Assembly: GCA_023388935.1 (NCBI GenBank)
Contig: JAEWFG010000008.1
Location: 49,822-113,821, forward strand
Source of the DNA: Pseudomonadota bacterium
GTDB lineage: Bacteria > Pseudomonadota > Alphaproteobacteria > Rhizobiales > Xanthobacteraceae
Direction of reading: 5' to 3'
DNA: 64,000 bases
Position 1 is the first letter of the stretch, and every line of letters begins with the position of its first letter. A program made the translations under genes and the position numbers. Under the pieces are notes generated by a model that was not told the DNA's origin, did no database searches, and worked only from the letters and a program-made list of their open reading frames with translations. Positions 42,662 to 51,209 of this stretch are shown piece by piece.

Positions 42662-43795
42662 ATGAATGAAGCGATCAGACCGGGCTCCGGCACCCCGCCG
42701 CAGGCTCTAGAGGCGCCGGTATTGTCGGTCGTCGTCCCGACCTTCAACGAGCGCGCCAATGTCACGGTGCTGTACCGGCGGCTGGAGACGGTGCTGGCCG
42801 GCATCGCCTGGGAAGTCGTGTTTGTCGACGACAATTCGCCCGACGGCACCTGGGATGTCGTGCGCGCGCTGGCCCAGCGCGACAACCGCGTGCGCTGTGT
42901 CCGCCGCATCGGCCGCCGCGGCCTGTCGGGCGCCTGCATCGAGGGCATCCTGGCCTCCAGCGCCCCCTATGCGGCGGTGATCGACGCCGATCTCCAGCAC
43001 GACGAGGCGCAACTGCCAAAGATGCTGTCGCTCCTCGCAGGCGGGCAGGCCGAACTCGTCGTCGGCAGCCGCTACATCGAGGGCTACAAGAGCGAAGGTT
43101 TCAACAAGCAGCGCGCCGGCGCCAGCGCGCTTGCGACCGAGGTCGCAAAGAAGATGCTGCGGGTCGAGATCGCCGATCCCATGAGCGGCTTTTTCATGGT
43201 CCGCCGCGACCGTTTCGAGGAACTCGCGCCAAAACTCTCGGTGCACGGCTTCAAGATACTGCTCGACCTCGTCGCCACCGCGCACGGCTCATTGCGGGCG
43301 GTCGAGGTTCCCTACACGTTCGGCGAACGCCAGCACGGCGAGAGCAAGCTGGATTCCATGGTCGCGCTCGACTTCCTCGGTCTGGTGCTGGCCAAACTGA
43401 CCAACGACATCGTCTCGCTGCGCTTCATCCTGTTCGCGATGGTCGGCGGTATCGGCCTCGTGGTGCATCTCACCACGCTGTTCATCGCGCTTGAGCTGTT
43501 CAAGGCGCCGTTCGCGGAGGCGCAGGCCGCTGGTGCCATCGTCGCCATGACCAGTAATTTCGTCCTCAACAACTTCCTCACCTACCGCGATCAGCGGCTG
43601 AAGGGCTTTGCGTTGCTGAGCGGCTTGATCGCCTTCTACATCGTGTGCAGCGTCGGCTTGCTCGCCAATGTCGGCGTCGCCTTCTCGGTCTACGACCAGG
43701 AACCGATCTGGTGGCTGGCCGGCATGGCCGGCGCGCTGATGGGCGTGGTGTGGAACTACGCAATGTCCGGCCTGTTCGTCTGGCGCAAGAAATAG
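42662..43795 (+). CDS. Polyprenol-phosphate sugar transferase (GT2) fused to GtrA domain
   Basis: A 377-residue protein. Residues 20-245 are a dolichol-phosphate-mannose-synthase-like GT2 domain with FVDDNSPDGTWDVV, VIDADLQHDEAQLP and the membrane-proximal YTFGERQHGESKLD. Residues 255-377 are a four-helix GtrA domain. It should load a sugar onto undecaprenyl phosphate and help flip it. The next gene, a GT39-type transferase 6 bases away, is the natural user of the product. Confidence 0.92.
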   Translation: MNEAIRPGSGTPPQALEAPVLSVVVPTFNERANVTVLYRRLETVLAGIAWEVVFVDDNSPDGTWDVVRALAQRDNRVRCVRRIGRRGLSGACIEGILASSAPYAAVIDADLQHDEAQLPKMLSLLAGGQAELVVGSRYIEGYKSEGFNKQRAGASALATEVAKKMLRVEIADPMSGFFMVRRDRFEELAPKLSVHGFKILLDLVATAHGSLRAVEVPYTFGERQHGESKLDSMVALDFLGLVLAKLTNDIVSLRFILFAMVGGIGLVVHLTTLFIALELFKAPFAEAQAAGAIVAMTSNFVLNNFLTYRDQRLKGFALLSGLIAFYIVCSVGLLANVGVAFSVYDQEPIWWLAGMAGALMGVVWNYAMSGLFVWRKK

Positions 43796-43801
43796 CGCAC
43801 G

Positions 43802-45307
43802 ATGGGCGGAGCCGACGCGCGGGTCGTTCGCAATACCGCGCTGGTGATCCTTGCGCTGGTTGCGCTACGGCTGGTGGCGGCTGCCTTCACGCCGATCACC
43901 TTCGACGAAGCCTATTACTGGATGTGGTCGAAGAACCTGGCGGGCGGTTATTACGACCACCCGCCGATGGTCGCCTATGTGATCCGCGCCGGCACCATGA
44001 TCGCCGGCGACACCGAGCTCGGCGTCCGCCTGGTTTCGATCCTGCTCGCGCTGCCGATGAGCTACGCGATCTATCGCTCCGCCGCGATTCTGTTCGGCGG
44101 CGCGCGGGTGGCGGCGACCAGCGCCATCCTGCTCAATGTGACGATGATGGCCTCGGTCGGCACGCTGATCGTCACGCCCGATGCGCCGTTGCTGGTTGCC
44201 TCCAGCTTCGTGCTGTTCTTCCTCGCCAAGGTGCTGGAGACCGGCCGCGGCGTCTGGTGGCTGGCCGTCGGCGCGGCCGTCGGCGCGGCGCTGCTGTCGA
44301 AATACACTGCGATGTTCTTCGGGCCGGCGATCCTGATCTGGCTCGCGGCCGTGCCGAAACTCAGGCGCTGGTTTCTCTCGCCCTGGCCCTATCTCGGCGG
44401 CCTCGTTGCCCTGGCGCTGTTCTCGCCGGCGATCCTCTGGAATGCGGATCATCAATGGGTGTCGTTCGCAAAACAGCTCGGGCGCGCCAGAATCGAGGAT
44501 TTCCGCCCCGTTTTCATCGCCGAGCTGATCCCGACCCAGATTGCGTTCGCAACGCCGCTGGTCTTCATTCTCGGCGCGATGGGGCTGCACGCGCTGACCT
44601 GGCGCCGGGCCGGCGCACTGGCCTCGCGCGTACTGATCGAGACGATGTTCTGGACCATCGTCGTCTATTTCGTCTGGCATTCGCTGCATGCCCGCGTCGA
44701 GGCCAACTGGTTCGCGCCGGTCTATCCGCCCTTCGTCGTCGCCGCGGCCGCTGCCGCAAATCTCGTGCAGTGGAAGCCGCGCGAGCGGCGGTTGGCAGAC
44801 TTCTGCCTGCGCTGGGCCGCGCCGGTCGGCATCGTGATGTTTGCAGCGCTGATCGTGCAGGCCAACACCGGTTGGCTATCCGGCTATCGCCGCGATGCGA
44901 CCGTGCGCAGCGTCGGCGTCGGCTGGCGCGAACTCGCCGCAGAGATCGAGGCCGTGCGCGCCCGCAAGGGTGCGACTTGCGTGCTTGCGGCGGATTACGG
45001 CACCACCGGCTGGCTCGCTTTCTATCTGCCGCGCGGCACCTGCGTGGCGCAGCAGACCCAGCGCATCCGCTGGGTCAACATGCCTGAGCCCGATCCGAAG
45101 CTGCTTGCGGGCAAGTTGCTCTATGTCGATGAGCTGCGCCCCGACGGACATGCGTTCCTGAACGACCTCTTCGCGCAGGTGACGCGTGTCGCGGAGTTGC
45201 AGCGCAAGCGCGGGCCGCTCATCATCGAGACCTACGGCATCGATCTGTTGGAAGGCGCCAAGGGCGACGTGCTGGACCGCTCGCCGCCGCCGGAACTCCT
45301 GCGTTGA
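43802..45307 (+). CDS. GT39/ArnT-like membrane glycosyltransferase
   Basis: A 501-residue protein with about eleven membrane helices and the GT-C motif TFDEAYYWMWSKNLAGGYYDHPPMVA in the first periplasmic loop (acidic pair DE). Such enzymes move a sugar from undecaprenyl phosphate to lipid A, protein or another acceptor in the periplasm. A C-terminal soluble domain spans about 355-501. It forms a two-gene operon with the GT2-GtrA protein. Confidence 0.9.
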   Translation: MGGADARVVRNTALVILALVALRLVAAAFTPITFDEAYYWMWSKNLAGGYYDHPPMVAYVIRAGTMIAGDTELGVRLVSILLALPMSYAIYRSAAILFGGARVAATSAILLNVTMMASVGTLIVTPDAPLLVASSFVLFFLAKVLETGRGVWWLAVGAAVGAALLSKYTAMFFGPAILIWLAAVPKLRRWFLSPWPYLGGLVALALFSPAILWNADHQWVSFAKQLGRARIEDFRPVFIAELIPTQIAFATPLVFILGAMGLHALTWRRAGALASRVLIETMFWTIVVYFVWHSLHARVEANWFAPVYPPFVVAAAAAANLVQWKPRERRLADFCLRWAAPVGIVMFAALIVQANTGWLSGYRRDATVRSVGVGWRELAAEIEAVRARKGATCVLAADYGTTGWLAFYLPRGTCVAQQTQRIRWVNMPEPDPKLLAGKLLYVDELRPDGHAFLNDLFAQVTRVAELQRKRGPLIIETYGIDLLEGAKGDVLDRSPPPELLR

Positions 45308-45322
45308 GCGGAGGGGGGCACC

Positions 45323-46138
45323 TCACGGTGTAGCCTGCGCCGCCGGCCGGCTTGCCGTCACGAGTTCAGCGAGTGCCTTGTCCGCCTTATGGATGGCTAG
45401 GATGTTGATCCCGGCGTCGAGGACCTCGTAGCCGTGAGCTTTGAGCCATTGGTGCAGTTTGCCTACGTCGCACTTGATCTTTTCGATCAGCATGATCGGG
45501 TGGCTCCGCTCGATGGTTTGGCGCGCGCCTTCTAGTGCTTCCAACTCCATCCCCTCGATGTCGAGCTTGATGAGGTCGACGCGCGACAGGTTCAACTCGT
45601 CGAGGGTCAGTTTCCGGACGGTGACCGTGTTCTTGTAGTCGATCTGCTGGCCGATGAACTCGTTGTTTCCTCGCTCGCGTAACTCCAGGCTGCCGAAGCT
45701 CGATGGAACCAAATAGTCGGGATGCGGGATCTCCAGGGCTCCGCTTTCGGATGAGACGGCACCAAGCACCGCCAGCGCGTTAAAGCAGTTGTTGATCGCA
45801 ATATTGCCCGCCAGTGCGTAGTAGATGCGCTCCTGGGCTTCGATGGCGATCACCGAGCCCCAGCCAGTCATCGCTTTAGCCCATTCGACGGTATGAACGC
45901 CGATGTTGGCGCCGCAATCGATGGCGACGACGCCGTCGCCGAAGGATTTGCGGCGGAGGGCCAGCAATTCGACGGCAAGCTTGACTTCTGCCGGATCGAA
46001 ATGTGCGGATTCCAGAATCTGGAAACCGACACCGTAGCCGCGATTCGCATCGACCATGCGGTAGTCCAAACGATTGACGATCATCGTTCCGTGATTCGAC
46101 GACGCCAGTACGAAGGCAAGCTTGCGTCCCACGCTCAT
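45323..46138 (-). CDS. FkbM-family methyltransferase
   Basis: A 271-residue SAM-dependent methyltransferase with DGVVAIDCGANIGVHTVEWAK (SAM-binding loop), VIAIEAQERIYYALAGNI and KLDIEGMELEALEGARQTI, the FkbM signatures. GGAGAG precedes the ATG at 46138. The frame continues upstream into the remains of an unrelated epimerase gene, so the longer frame is not the true protein. FkbM proteins in glycan loci O-methylate sugars. It is the first gene of the mosaic island. Confidence 0.88.
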   Translation of the reverse strand: MSVGRKLAFVLASSNHGTMIVNRLDYRMVDANRGYGVGFQILESAHFDPAEVKLAVELLALRRKSFGDGVVAIDCGANIGVHTVEWAKAMTGWGSVIAIEAQERIYYALAGNIAINNCFNALAVLGAVSSESGALEIPHPDYLVPSSFGSLELRERGNNEFIGQQIDYKNTVTVRKLTLDELNLSRVDLIKLDIEGMELEALEGARQTIERSHPIMLIEKIKCDVGKLHQWLKAHGYEVLDAGINILAIHKADKALAELVTASRPAAQATP

Positions 46139-46298
46139 AAGTCTCTCCAGGTAAGAATGAGAGACTGCAACACGGTTCGCTTGGCCGAAGCTTACCGCCG
46201 TCTGCGGCGGCCGGCCATTGCACGACAAACCGTTGTCGATCCAGCTATCATCAGGCCGAGCCCGGCAAGATTTACAACGCCCATTGGTGCCGACGGGC
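46139..46298. other. Non-coding stretch between fkbM and the epimerase relic
   Basis: About 160 bases without a convincing gene. It should hold the fkbM promoter; no clear -35/-10 pair stands out. Confidence 0.4.
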
Positions 46299-46475
46299 AT
46301 GTTTATTTCGGCGGAGGAGTCGTTGCTCAGTCCGGCCAGATCGATGACAGCGTCCATGCCCTCAAACTGCGTGGGGTCCACGGTGCGGATGTCGTCGACG
46401 ACCATCCTGATATTCGGGTGGGAAGCCGCCTGCATGAAGCGATCACGGCCGAAAAAGCCGCGATCGAGCGCTAGG
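46299..46475 (-). pseudogene. Fragment of an NAD-dependent epimerase/dehydratase gene
   Basis: In the frame leading into fkbM there is a short stretch of extended-SDR sequence: LALDRGFFGRDRF, PNIRMVVDDIRTVDP and FEGMDAVIDLAGLSNDSSAEI, corresponding to the beta-4/beta-5 part of an NAD-sugar epimerase. Neither the N-terminal GxxGxxG nor the YxxxK part is present. It is a relic left when the island was assembled. Confidence 0.6.
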
Positions 46476-46505
46476 AAAATTTCTCAGGTGCGATATTTTT
46501 TGTGC

Positions 46506-47669
46506 CTAAGACCTGCTCATGTTGCGGCCAGGCGCTGATTGGTGCACGTGCTGTATCGCGGCGACGATGAGATCGCACTCTTCATCGGTCATGTCGTTAT
46601 AAAGGGGCAGCGAAATCACGTTGTAGGCAGTTCGCTCTGTCACGTCTAATTTCACTTCCTTCTGTGTCCTGTAGGCCGTCATGTGATGGCACGGCGGGCT
46701 GTAATACTTCCGGACGAAAACATCATGTTTCTCAAGTGCGGATGCCAGCGCCTCTCGGTCGAGTCCAAATCGCTCGATGTCGACAACGACTGGCAGGAAT
46801 AGCCAGTTCGCTTGTACACCTGCGGGTTCTCGCCCCACCAGCAGGCCGGGAATTTGGGAAAGGCCGCTTCTCATGCGCTCGACAGCCCGACGACGTGTCG
46901 CAACTGTGTGCTCGAACGTCTTGAGTTGCTCGAGGCCAATGAGAGCCGATATCTCCAGCATCTTGCCGTTCAAACCTGACTCATGACAGTCGGCACCATC
47001 GACTTGCCCGAAGTTGCGCAGCGCTTTAACCCGGGCGAGCAATTCTGAATCGTGGCTGCAGACGCATCCGCCTTCCATCGTCGAGAAGGCTTTGGTGGCG
47101 TGGAAGCTGAACATCTGCGCGTCTGCGAAGCCGCCTACCAGCCGACCATTGACGCGGGTGCCGAACGACGGCGCGCTATCGACAAGAAACTTGAGCCTGT
47201 GGCGCTTGGCGATGTCAGCAAGCGAAGTGTAATCGCTGGCTACCCCATAAGCGTCGACGGCAAGGATGGCGACGGTACGGTCCGTGATCCTGCGCTCCAC
47301 ATCGCTCGGGTCGAGGCGCATGGTCAGGTCATCGAGGATGTCCGCAAATACCGGTTCGGCGCCCACCCATCTGACAGCATGCGGTGTGGCGCTGAACGTG
47401 AATGATGGCACGATCACTTCGCCGCCGGTGATTCCCGCGGCCCTCAGCATGGTCATCATGCCGATCTGGCCATTGCAGAAAACGAGGGTCGGGACGCCAA
47501 GATACTCGCTTAAACGCGTCTCGAATTCGACGACCCAACGCGAATTGTTCGCGACCTGGCCGGTTTCCAGCGCCTTCTCGAAGGCGGCTAGGAACTGCCC
47601 TGCTTTTGGAAAGCTTGGACGCACGATATTGAGAGGGCTTTTGGCCCGGGACGTCGGAAATTCAGGCAC
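46506..47669 (-). CDS. DegT/DnrJ/EryC1/StrS-family PLP aminotransferase
   Basis: A 387-residue sugar aminotransferase. The PLP Schiff-base lysine is K193 in SFHATKAFSTMEGG; FCNGQIGMM and VDSAPSFGTRVNG are the other PLP-site segments. These enzymes transaminate a 3- or 4-keto nucleotide sugar. The adjacent dehydratase-like epimerase could supply the keto-sugar. Third-position G/C is lower than in the flanking chromosome. Confidence 0.9.
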   Translation of the reverse strand: MPEFPTSRAKSPLNIVRPSFPKAGQFLAAFEKALETGQVANNSRWVVEFETRLSEYLGVPTLVFCNGQIGMMTMLRAAGITGGEVIVPSFTFSATPHAVRWVGAEPVFADILDDLTMRLDPSDVERRITDRTVAILAVDAYGVASDYTSLADIAKRHRLKFLVDSAPSFGTRVNGRLVGGFADAQMFSFHATKAFSTMEGGCVCSHDSELLARVKALRNFGQVDGADCHESGLNGKMLEISALIGLEQLKTFEHTVATRRRAVERMRSGLSQIPGLLVGREPAGVQANWLFLPVVVDIERFGLDREALASALEKHDVFVRKYYSPPCHHMTAYRTQKEVKLDVTERTAYNVISLPLYNDMTDEECDLIVAAIQHVHQSAPGRNMSRS

Positions 47670-47772
47670 GACCGTGTTAGTCCTCTCGGGTCCACAACAA
47701 TGACCGATATCGTCCTACGACTCCTGCTACGGTACTCGGGACTGGCACCGGCTTGCGACAACCGTACTCATT

Positions 47773-47808
47773 TTGAGCTGCTGCGGGCTTGATGGACAAG
47801 CAGTTGGC
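47773..47808. repeat. Left copy of a 36-bp imperfect direct repeat
   Basis: TTGAGCTGCTGCGGGCTTGA followed by TGGACAAGCAGTT matches 50681-50717 at about 28 of 34 positions, starting with 12 identical bases. It may be an end of a mobile element or a recombination junction. The two copies bracket the epimerase, GT25 and NeuD genes. Confidence 0.6.
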
Positions 47809-47851
47809 GCGGGTCACCCGACAAGCGAAGGCAAGCAGGAAATCAGATCGA

Positions 47852-48886
47852 CTAATGATACTCTTTCCTTCCTGTCGTCGACGTGATCGGGATCCTCCGC
47901 AGCCAAAGCTGTCGCGACCAGCGCTCCGTATTGTTGCGATACCAATCGATCGTCTGCCTGAGGCCATCGCGCCACGTAAAGATTGGTTTCCAGCCGAGCA
48001 CGCGATTTATCTTTGACCAATCACCGGTATGTCTCACGACCTGCCCGGGCCGGTCGCCGATGAATTCGATCTTGGCGGATGAATAATTCATCTCGGAAGT
48101 GATGTCGCGGGCGATCTCATTGATCGTGCGGTGTTGGCCTGTCGCGACATTGAAGACCTCGCCATGGACGAGTTCACCGGGAGCCTGAAGGACGAGATCG
48201 ATCGCGCGGCACGTATCTTCCACGTAAACGAAGTCGCGCGCGGCATCTCCGCCGCCGTGAACCGTCAGAGGTTCGTTGAGCATCGCGCTGGTGATAAAGC
48301 GAGGAACGAGTTTTTCGAGGTGCTGCATCGGGCCGAAATTGTTGAAAGGCCGAATGATCACGACGGGGATCTTGTAGGTCGCCCAATAAGAATAGATCAG
48401 CCGGTCGGCACCGCATTTTGCGCTTGCGTAGGGGCTCATGGGATTCAGTGGATGGTCTTCATCCATGCGTTCCGCGACGGCGTTTCCATACACCTCCGAT
48501 GTCGAGACGTGGATAAAGCGCTTGATATTGCGTCCGAACCTGGCAACCGCGTTCGCAATTGTTTGCGTCCCCAGCACGTCAGTCTGGAAGAACTGGAGGC
48601 TGTCATGAATCGAGCGCGTGACGTGAGTCTCTGCCGCAAGATGGATCACCACGTCGGCTTGCTCCACAAGCGTGTCGACGAGCGCGGCGTTGCAAACATT
48701 GCCGTACCAGAGCAGCGCGCGGGAATCGTGCGAGCGAACCATCTCGGGCGGAAGATTTTCGACGGCGCCCGCGTAGGTCAGCGCGTCGAGGACCAGGATC
48801 CTGTCGAGGGGGTACTTCTCCATGAGGTAGTGAACCAGATTTGCTCCGATAAAGCCTGCGCCTCCAGTTACCAGAATAGTTCGCAT
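47852..48886 (-). CDS. dTDP-glucose 4,6-dehydratase-like NAD-sugar epimerase/dehydratase
   Basis: A 344-residue extended SDR protein with NAD motif TGGAGFIGANL, STSEVYG (residues 128-134) and catalytic Y153-x3-K157 in SPYASAKCG. The dehydratase-type DE pair of RmlB (T-DE) is replaced by TSE, so it may be an epimerase or 4,6-dehydratase variant. NFGPMQHLEKLVPRFI supports the RmlB/GDP-mannose-dehydratase-like group. It belongs to the glycan island. Confidence 0.88.
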   Translation of the reverse strand: MRTILVTGGAGFIGANLVHYLMEKYPLDRILVLDALTYAGAVENLPPEMVRSHDSRALLWYGNVCNAALVDTLVEQADVVIHLAAETHVTRSIHDSLQFFQTDVLGTQTIANAVARFGRNIKRFIHVSTSEVYGNAVAERMDEDHPLNPMSPYASAKCGADRLIYSYWATYKIPVVIIRPFNNFGPMQHLEKLVPRFITSAMLNEPLTVHGGGDAARDFVYVEDTCRAIDLVLQAPGELVHGEVFNVATGQHRTINEIARDITSEMNYSSAKIEFIGDRPGQVVRHTGDWSKINRVLGWKPIFTWRDGLRQTIDWYRNNTERWSRQLWLRRIPITSTTGRKEYH

Positions 48887-49146
48887 TCGGAATCCAATAG
48901 CTGATGCGTTGCAAGAGCGTGAAACCCGAACTCTAGGCTGAAATCCACGGCGCCCTATTTCACGCTTGGCGACCGCTTCAGTCAGATCGAGTCCACGATA
49001 TCGGTTAATTGTCGATATCGTCGGTAGCTTGCGCGTAGCTTGACGTGCCGCGGATTCCGGAAATATGCGGGTATAGCGAATCAGGATGGATTGTTAATTA
49101 GTGGATCGTATCGGCGTCCGTCGCCTTAACGCTACTGGTAGCAAAA
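48887..49146. other. Divergent intergenic region, no gene seen
   Basis: 260 AT-richer bases between the epimerase and the GT25 gene, which diverge. It must hold both promoters. The words CGATATCG and TGTCGATATCGTCG recur around 48990-49022, but I see no certain operator. Confidence 0.4.
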
Positions 49147-49965
49147 ATGAAGAATTTCGTCGTCAATCTCGATCGCCAGCCGGAGAAATACGAAAGCTTC
49201 CTGAAGCGGAATGCCGGCTGCGGCATCGCTTTCGAACGTTTCGCTGCAGTTGACGGATCCCAGTTGACCAACGAGGAAGTCATGGCGATGGGGATTGTGG
49301 CTCCTGGTTCGCGGTTCGCCGCGGGTACCGTCGGTAACGCCGCATCAATGTCGCGGATATGGAAGTTGGTGGGCGAGCAGGATGAACCCGCCCTCGTGTT
49401 TGAGGACGATTGCACCATCCGTCACGACATCATCGCACGTCTGGCGACCCTCCTTCCGTCCCTTGGAGACTGGGATTTCGTGGTACTTGGCTGCAATACG
49501 GATTCAGTTCTCGATCTTGAGCTGGCGCCAGCCATAACAATGCCCGGTCTTGAGTCGGTACCAGGCATGAAAGCGATGATGGTTTTTCGGCCTCAGCACC
49601 CGGATGACCGGAGCGATTTCGTTTTCCAGAGATCGACATCCCAGGTTGCGGCCTTCCGGCTGAACTGCTGCTTTGGTCCAGGCGGGTACGTGTTATCCCC
49701 TGCAGGAGCGCGGAGAATGCATCCGTATTGGTTTCCGATGGACAACCGAGTGATTACGATCGAAGCACTTGGCAACCGCGCGCTGACGACGATGGGGCTC
49801 GATATGATGGGGAACAGCATCTATCGCTACGTTAAGGCGTATGCCTGTTTTGCACCGCTTGTGGTGCCACGCAACGATGCAGCTAACTCAACGACCCAAA
49901 GTCATGTCTCGAATGCGGCGCGGAGATGGGGGGAGCTGCCCAAATTGTTCACGCCAGGTTCATAG
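49147..49965 (+). CDS. GT25-family glycosyltransferase (LPS-type)
   Basis: A 272-residue protein of glycosyltransferase family 25. It has the opening NFVVNLDRQPEKYESFLKRN, the DxD-like site ALVFEDDCTI, DWDFVVLGCNTD and CFGPGGYVLSPAGARRM. GT25 proteins add galactose or related sugars to LPS cores. The C-terminal 70 residues vary from the family. AT-richer than the chromosome average. Confidence 0.88.
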   Translation: MKNFVVNLDRQPEKYESFLKRNAGCGIAFERFAAVDGSQLTNEEVMAMGIVAPGSRFAAGTVGNAASMSRIWKLVGEQDEPALVFEDDCTIRHDIIARLATLLPSLGDWDFVVLGCNTDSVLDLELAPAITMPGLESVPGMKAMMVFRPQHPDDRSDFVFQRSTSQVAAFRLNCCFGPGGYVLSPAGARRMHPYWFPMDNRVITIEALGNRALTTMGLDMMGNSIYRYVKAYACFAPLVVPRNDAANSTTQSHVSNAARRWGELPKLFTPGS

Positions 49966-50007
49966 GCCAGAACCGACCGAAAAGTGAAGTTGCCCTAAGA
50001 GGATCTT

Positions 50008-50670
50008 ATGAAACTATATGGGATTGTTGGCGCAGGAGCGTTTGGACGCGAAGTGATGCCCTTGGCGGAGCGTTGGTTAAGTACATCGGATGGCTTGGAG
50101 AACCAATCCGAGCTAGTCTTTGTCGTTGAAGACCGGTTCGACATTCCGCAAAAAACAGTGAATGGTCAGCGCGTGATAAGTATGACCGAATTTTTGTCGG
50201 CGCCTGGACTAGAACGTCGTTTCAATATTGCTATCGGGAGCTCCGCCGCACGAGAGCGTATAGCCAATTCCATACCTGCTGAAGTGGCCACCCCTTTCTC
50301 CATTACGGCTCCAAATCACCTTTCACTTCACGGGAACGCTATTGGCGAGGGCGCAATTTTTTGTGGCTTTACCCAAGTTACTTCAAACACAAAAATTGGC
50401 CGCTTCTTTCACTGTAACATGTATTCATACGTGGCTCATGACTGTGTCATTGGAGACTTTGTGACCTTCGCTCCAGGCGTAAAGTGTAACGGCCGTGTCG
50501 TTATTGAGAGCCATGCCTATATTGGGACCGGAGCGGTTATCAAGGACGGAACAGATGAACCCATAGTGATTGGGCGTGGAGCTGTTGTCGGTATGGGTGC
50601 AGTTGTCATCAAAAGCGTTCCTCCTGGAACAACCGTTTTTGGGAATCCAGCCAGGCCGTTGCTAAAGTGA
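50008..50670 (+). CDS. NeuD-type sugar O-acyltransferase
   Basis: A 220-residue protein. An N-terminal Rossmann-like part (GIVGAGAFGREVMPLAERW) is followed by left-handed beta-helix hexapeptide repeats: HLSLHGNAIGEGAIFCGFTQVTSN as start, then IGRFFHCNMYSYVAHDCVIGDFVTFAPG with the catalytic His of YVAHDC. Such enzymes acetylate a sugar or amino sugar from acetyl-CoA. Low G/C marks it as island DNA. Confidence 0.88.
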   Translation: MKLYGIVGAGAFGREVMPLAERWLSTSDGLENQSELVFVVEDRFDIPQKTVNGQRVISMTEFLSAPGLERRFNIAIGSSAARERIANSIPAEVATPFSITAPNHLSLHGNAIGEGAIFCGFTQVTSNTKIGRFFHCNMYSYVAHDCVIGDFVTFAPGVKCNGRVVIESHAYIGTGAVIKDGTDEPIVIGRGAVVGMGAVVIKSVPPGTTVFGNPARPLLK

Positions 50671-50960
50671 TTTCGAACAGTTGAGCTGCTGCCGGTTTGA
50701 TGGAAGGGCAGTTAAGCTAATCCGCCTTGCGCATGGAGCTGACCGGCTAGCTCTTCCAGGAACTCCAGATCTGTAGCTTCCGCGTTTTCGAGCGTCGGCG
50801 GAAAAATTTCGCCCGATCAGGCGGGTGCGCCAACTGCACGTCAATCAAATGGGATAAGGAGGGAAAGGCCATTGCGTTCACAAACATACTCGGTACATGC
50901 CTTGACTGGGTTAGTGCTTTACCACAATATGAAATTGGGTTTGGTAGGCTAGAGGATCGG
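50671..50960. other. Intergenic region with repeat copy, no gene seen
   Basis: 290 bases. The first 50 contain the right copy of the 36-bp repeat (50681-50717). The rest has no frame with coding character. The promoter for the ACP-FkbH-VOC genes should lie in its second half. Confidence 0.45.
50681..50717. repeat. Right copy of a 36-bp imperfect direct repeat
   Basis: TTGAGCTGCTGCCGGTTTGA followed by TGGAAGGGCAGTT; partner of 47773-47808 in the same orientation. Confidence 0.6.
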
Positions 50961-51194
50961 ATGACGGACGCACTTATCGCGCTATTTGCCGAAGAGCTCG
51001 ACGTCGAGGCATCAGCACTGAACGATCAAAGCTCTTCAGAGACCGTCGATAGTTGGGATAGCCTGGCTGCCATTCGTTTGGTTGCCGCAGTTGAATCGGA
51101 GTTCGGTGTATCGCTGACGGCGCGCGAAATCATGCGCATGCGCACGATTGGAATCGTGAGAGAAGTGCTTCAAGAAAAGAAAATCGACATCTAG
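50961..51194 (+). CDS. Acyl carrier protein
   Basis: A 77-residue ACP. The phosphopantetheine attachment serine is S34 in VDSWDSLAAIRLV; helix II/III residues and length fit. The sequence is far from the fatty-acid ACP (DSLD replaced by DSWDSL), as in dedicated carrier proteins of specialised pathways. It is followed 15 bases later by an FkbH-like protein, so it most likely carries the acyl unit made by that enzyme. Confidence 0.92.
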   Translation: MTDALIALFAEELDVEASALNDQSSSETVDSWDSLAAIRLVAAVESEFGVSLTAREIMRMRTIGIVREVLQEKKIDI

Positions 51195-51209
51195 CCGCGG
51201 GTCCCTGCG

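Noticed and set aside
45323..46435. A 370-residue fused epimerase-FkbM protein
   Set aside because: The epimerase part lacks both ends of the fold. A normal FkbM start with GGAGAG lies at 46138.
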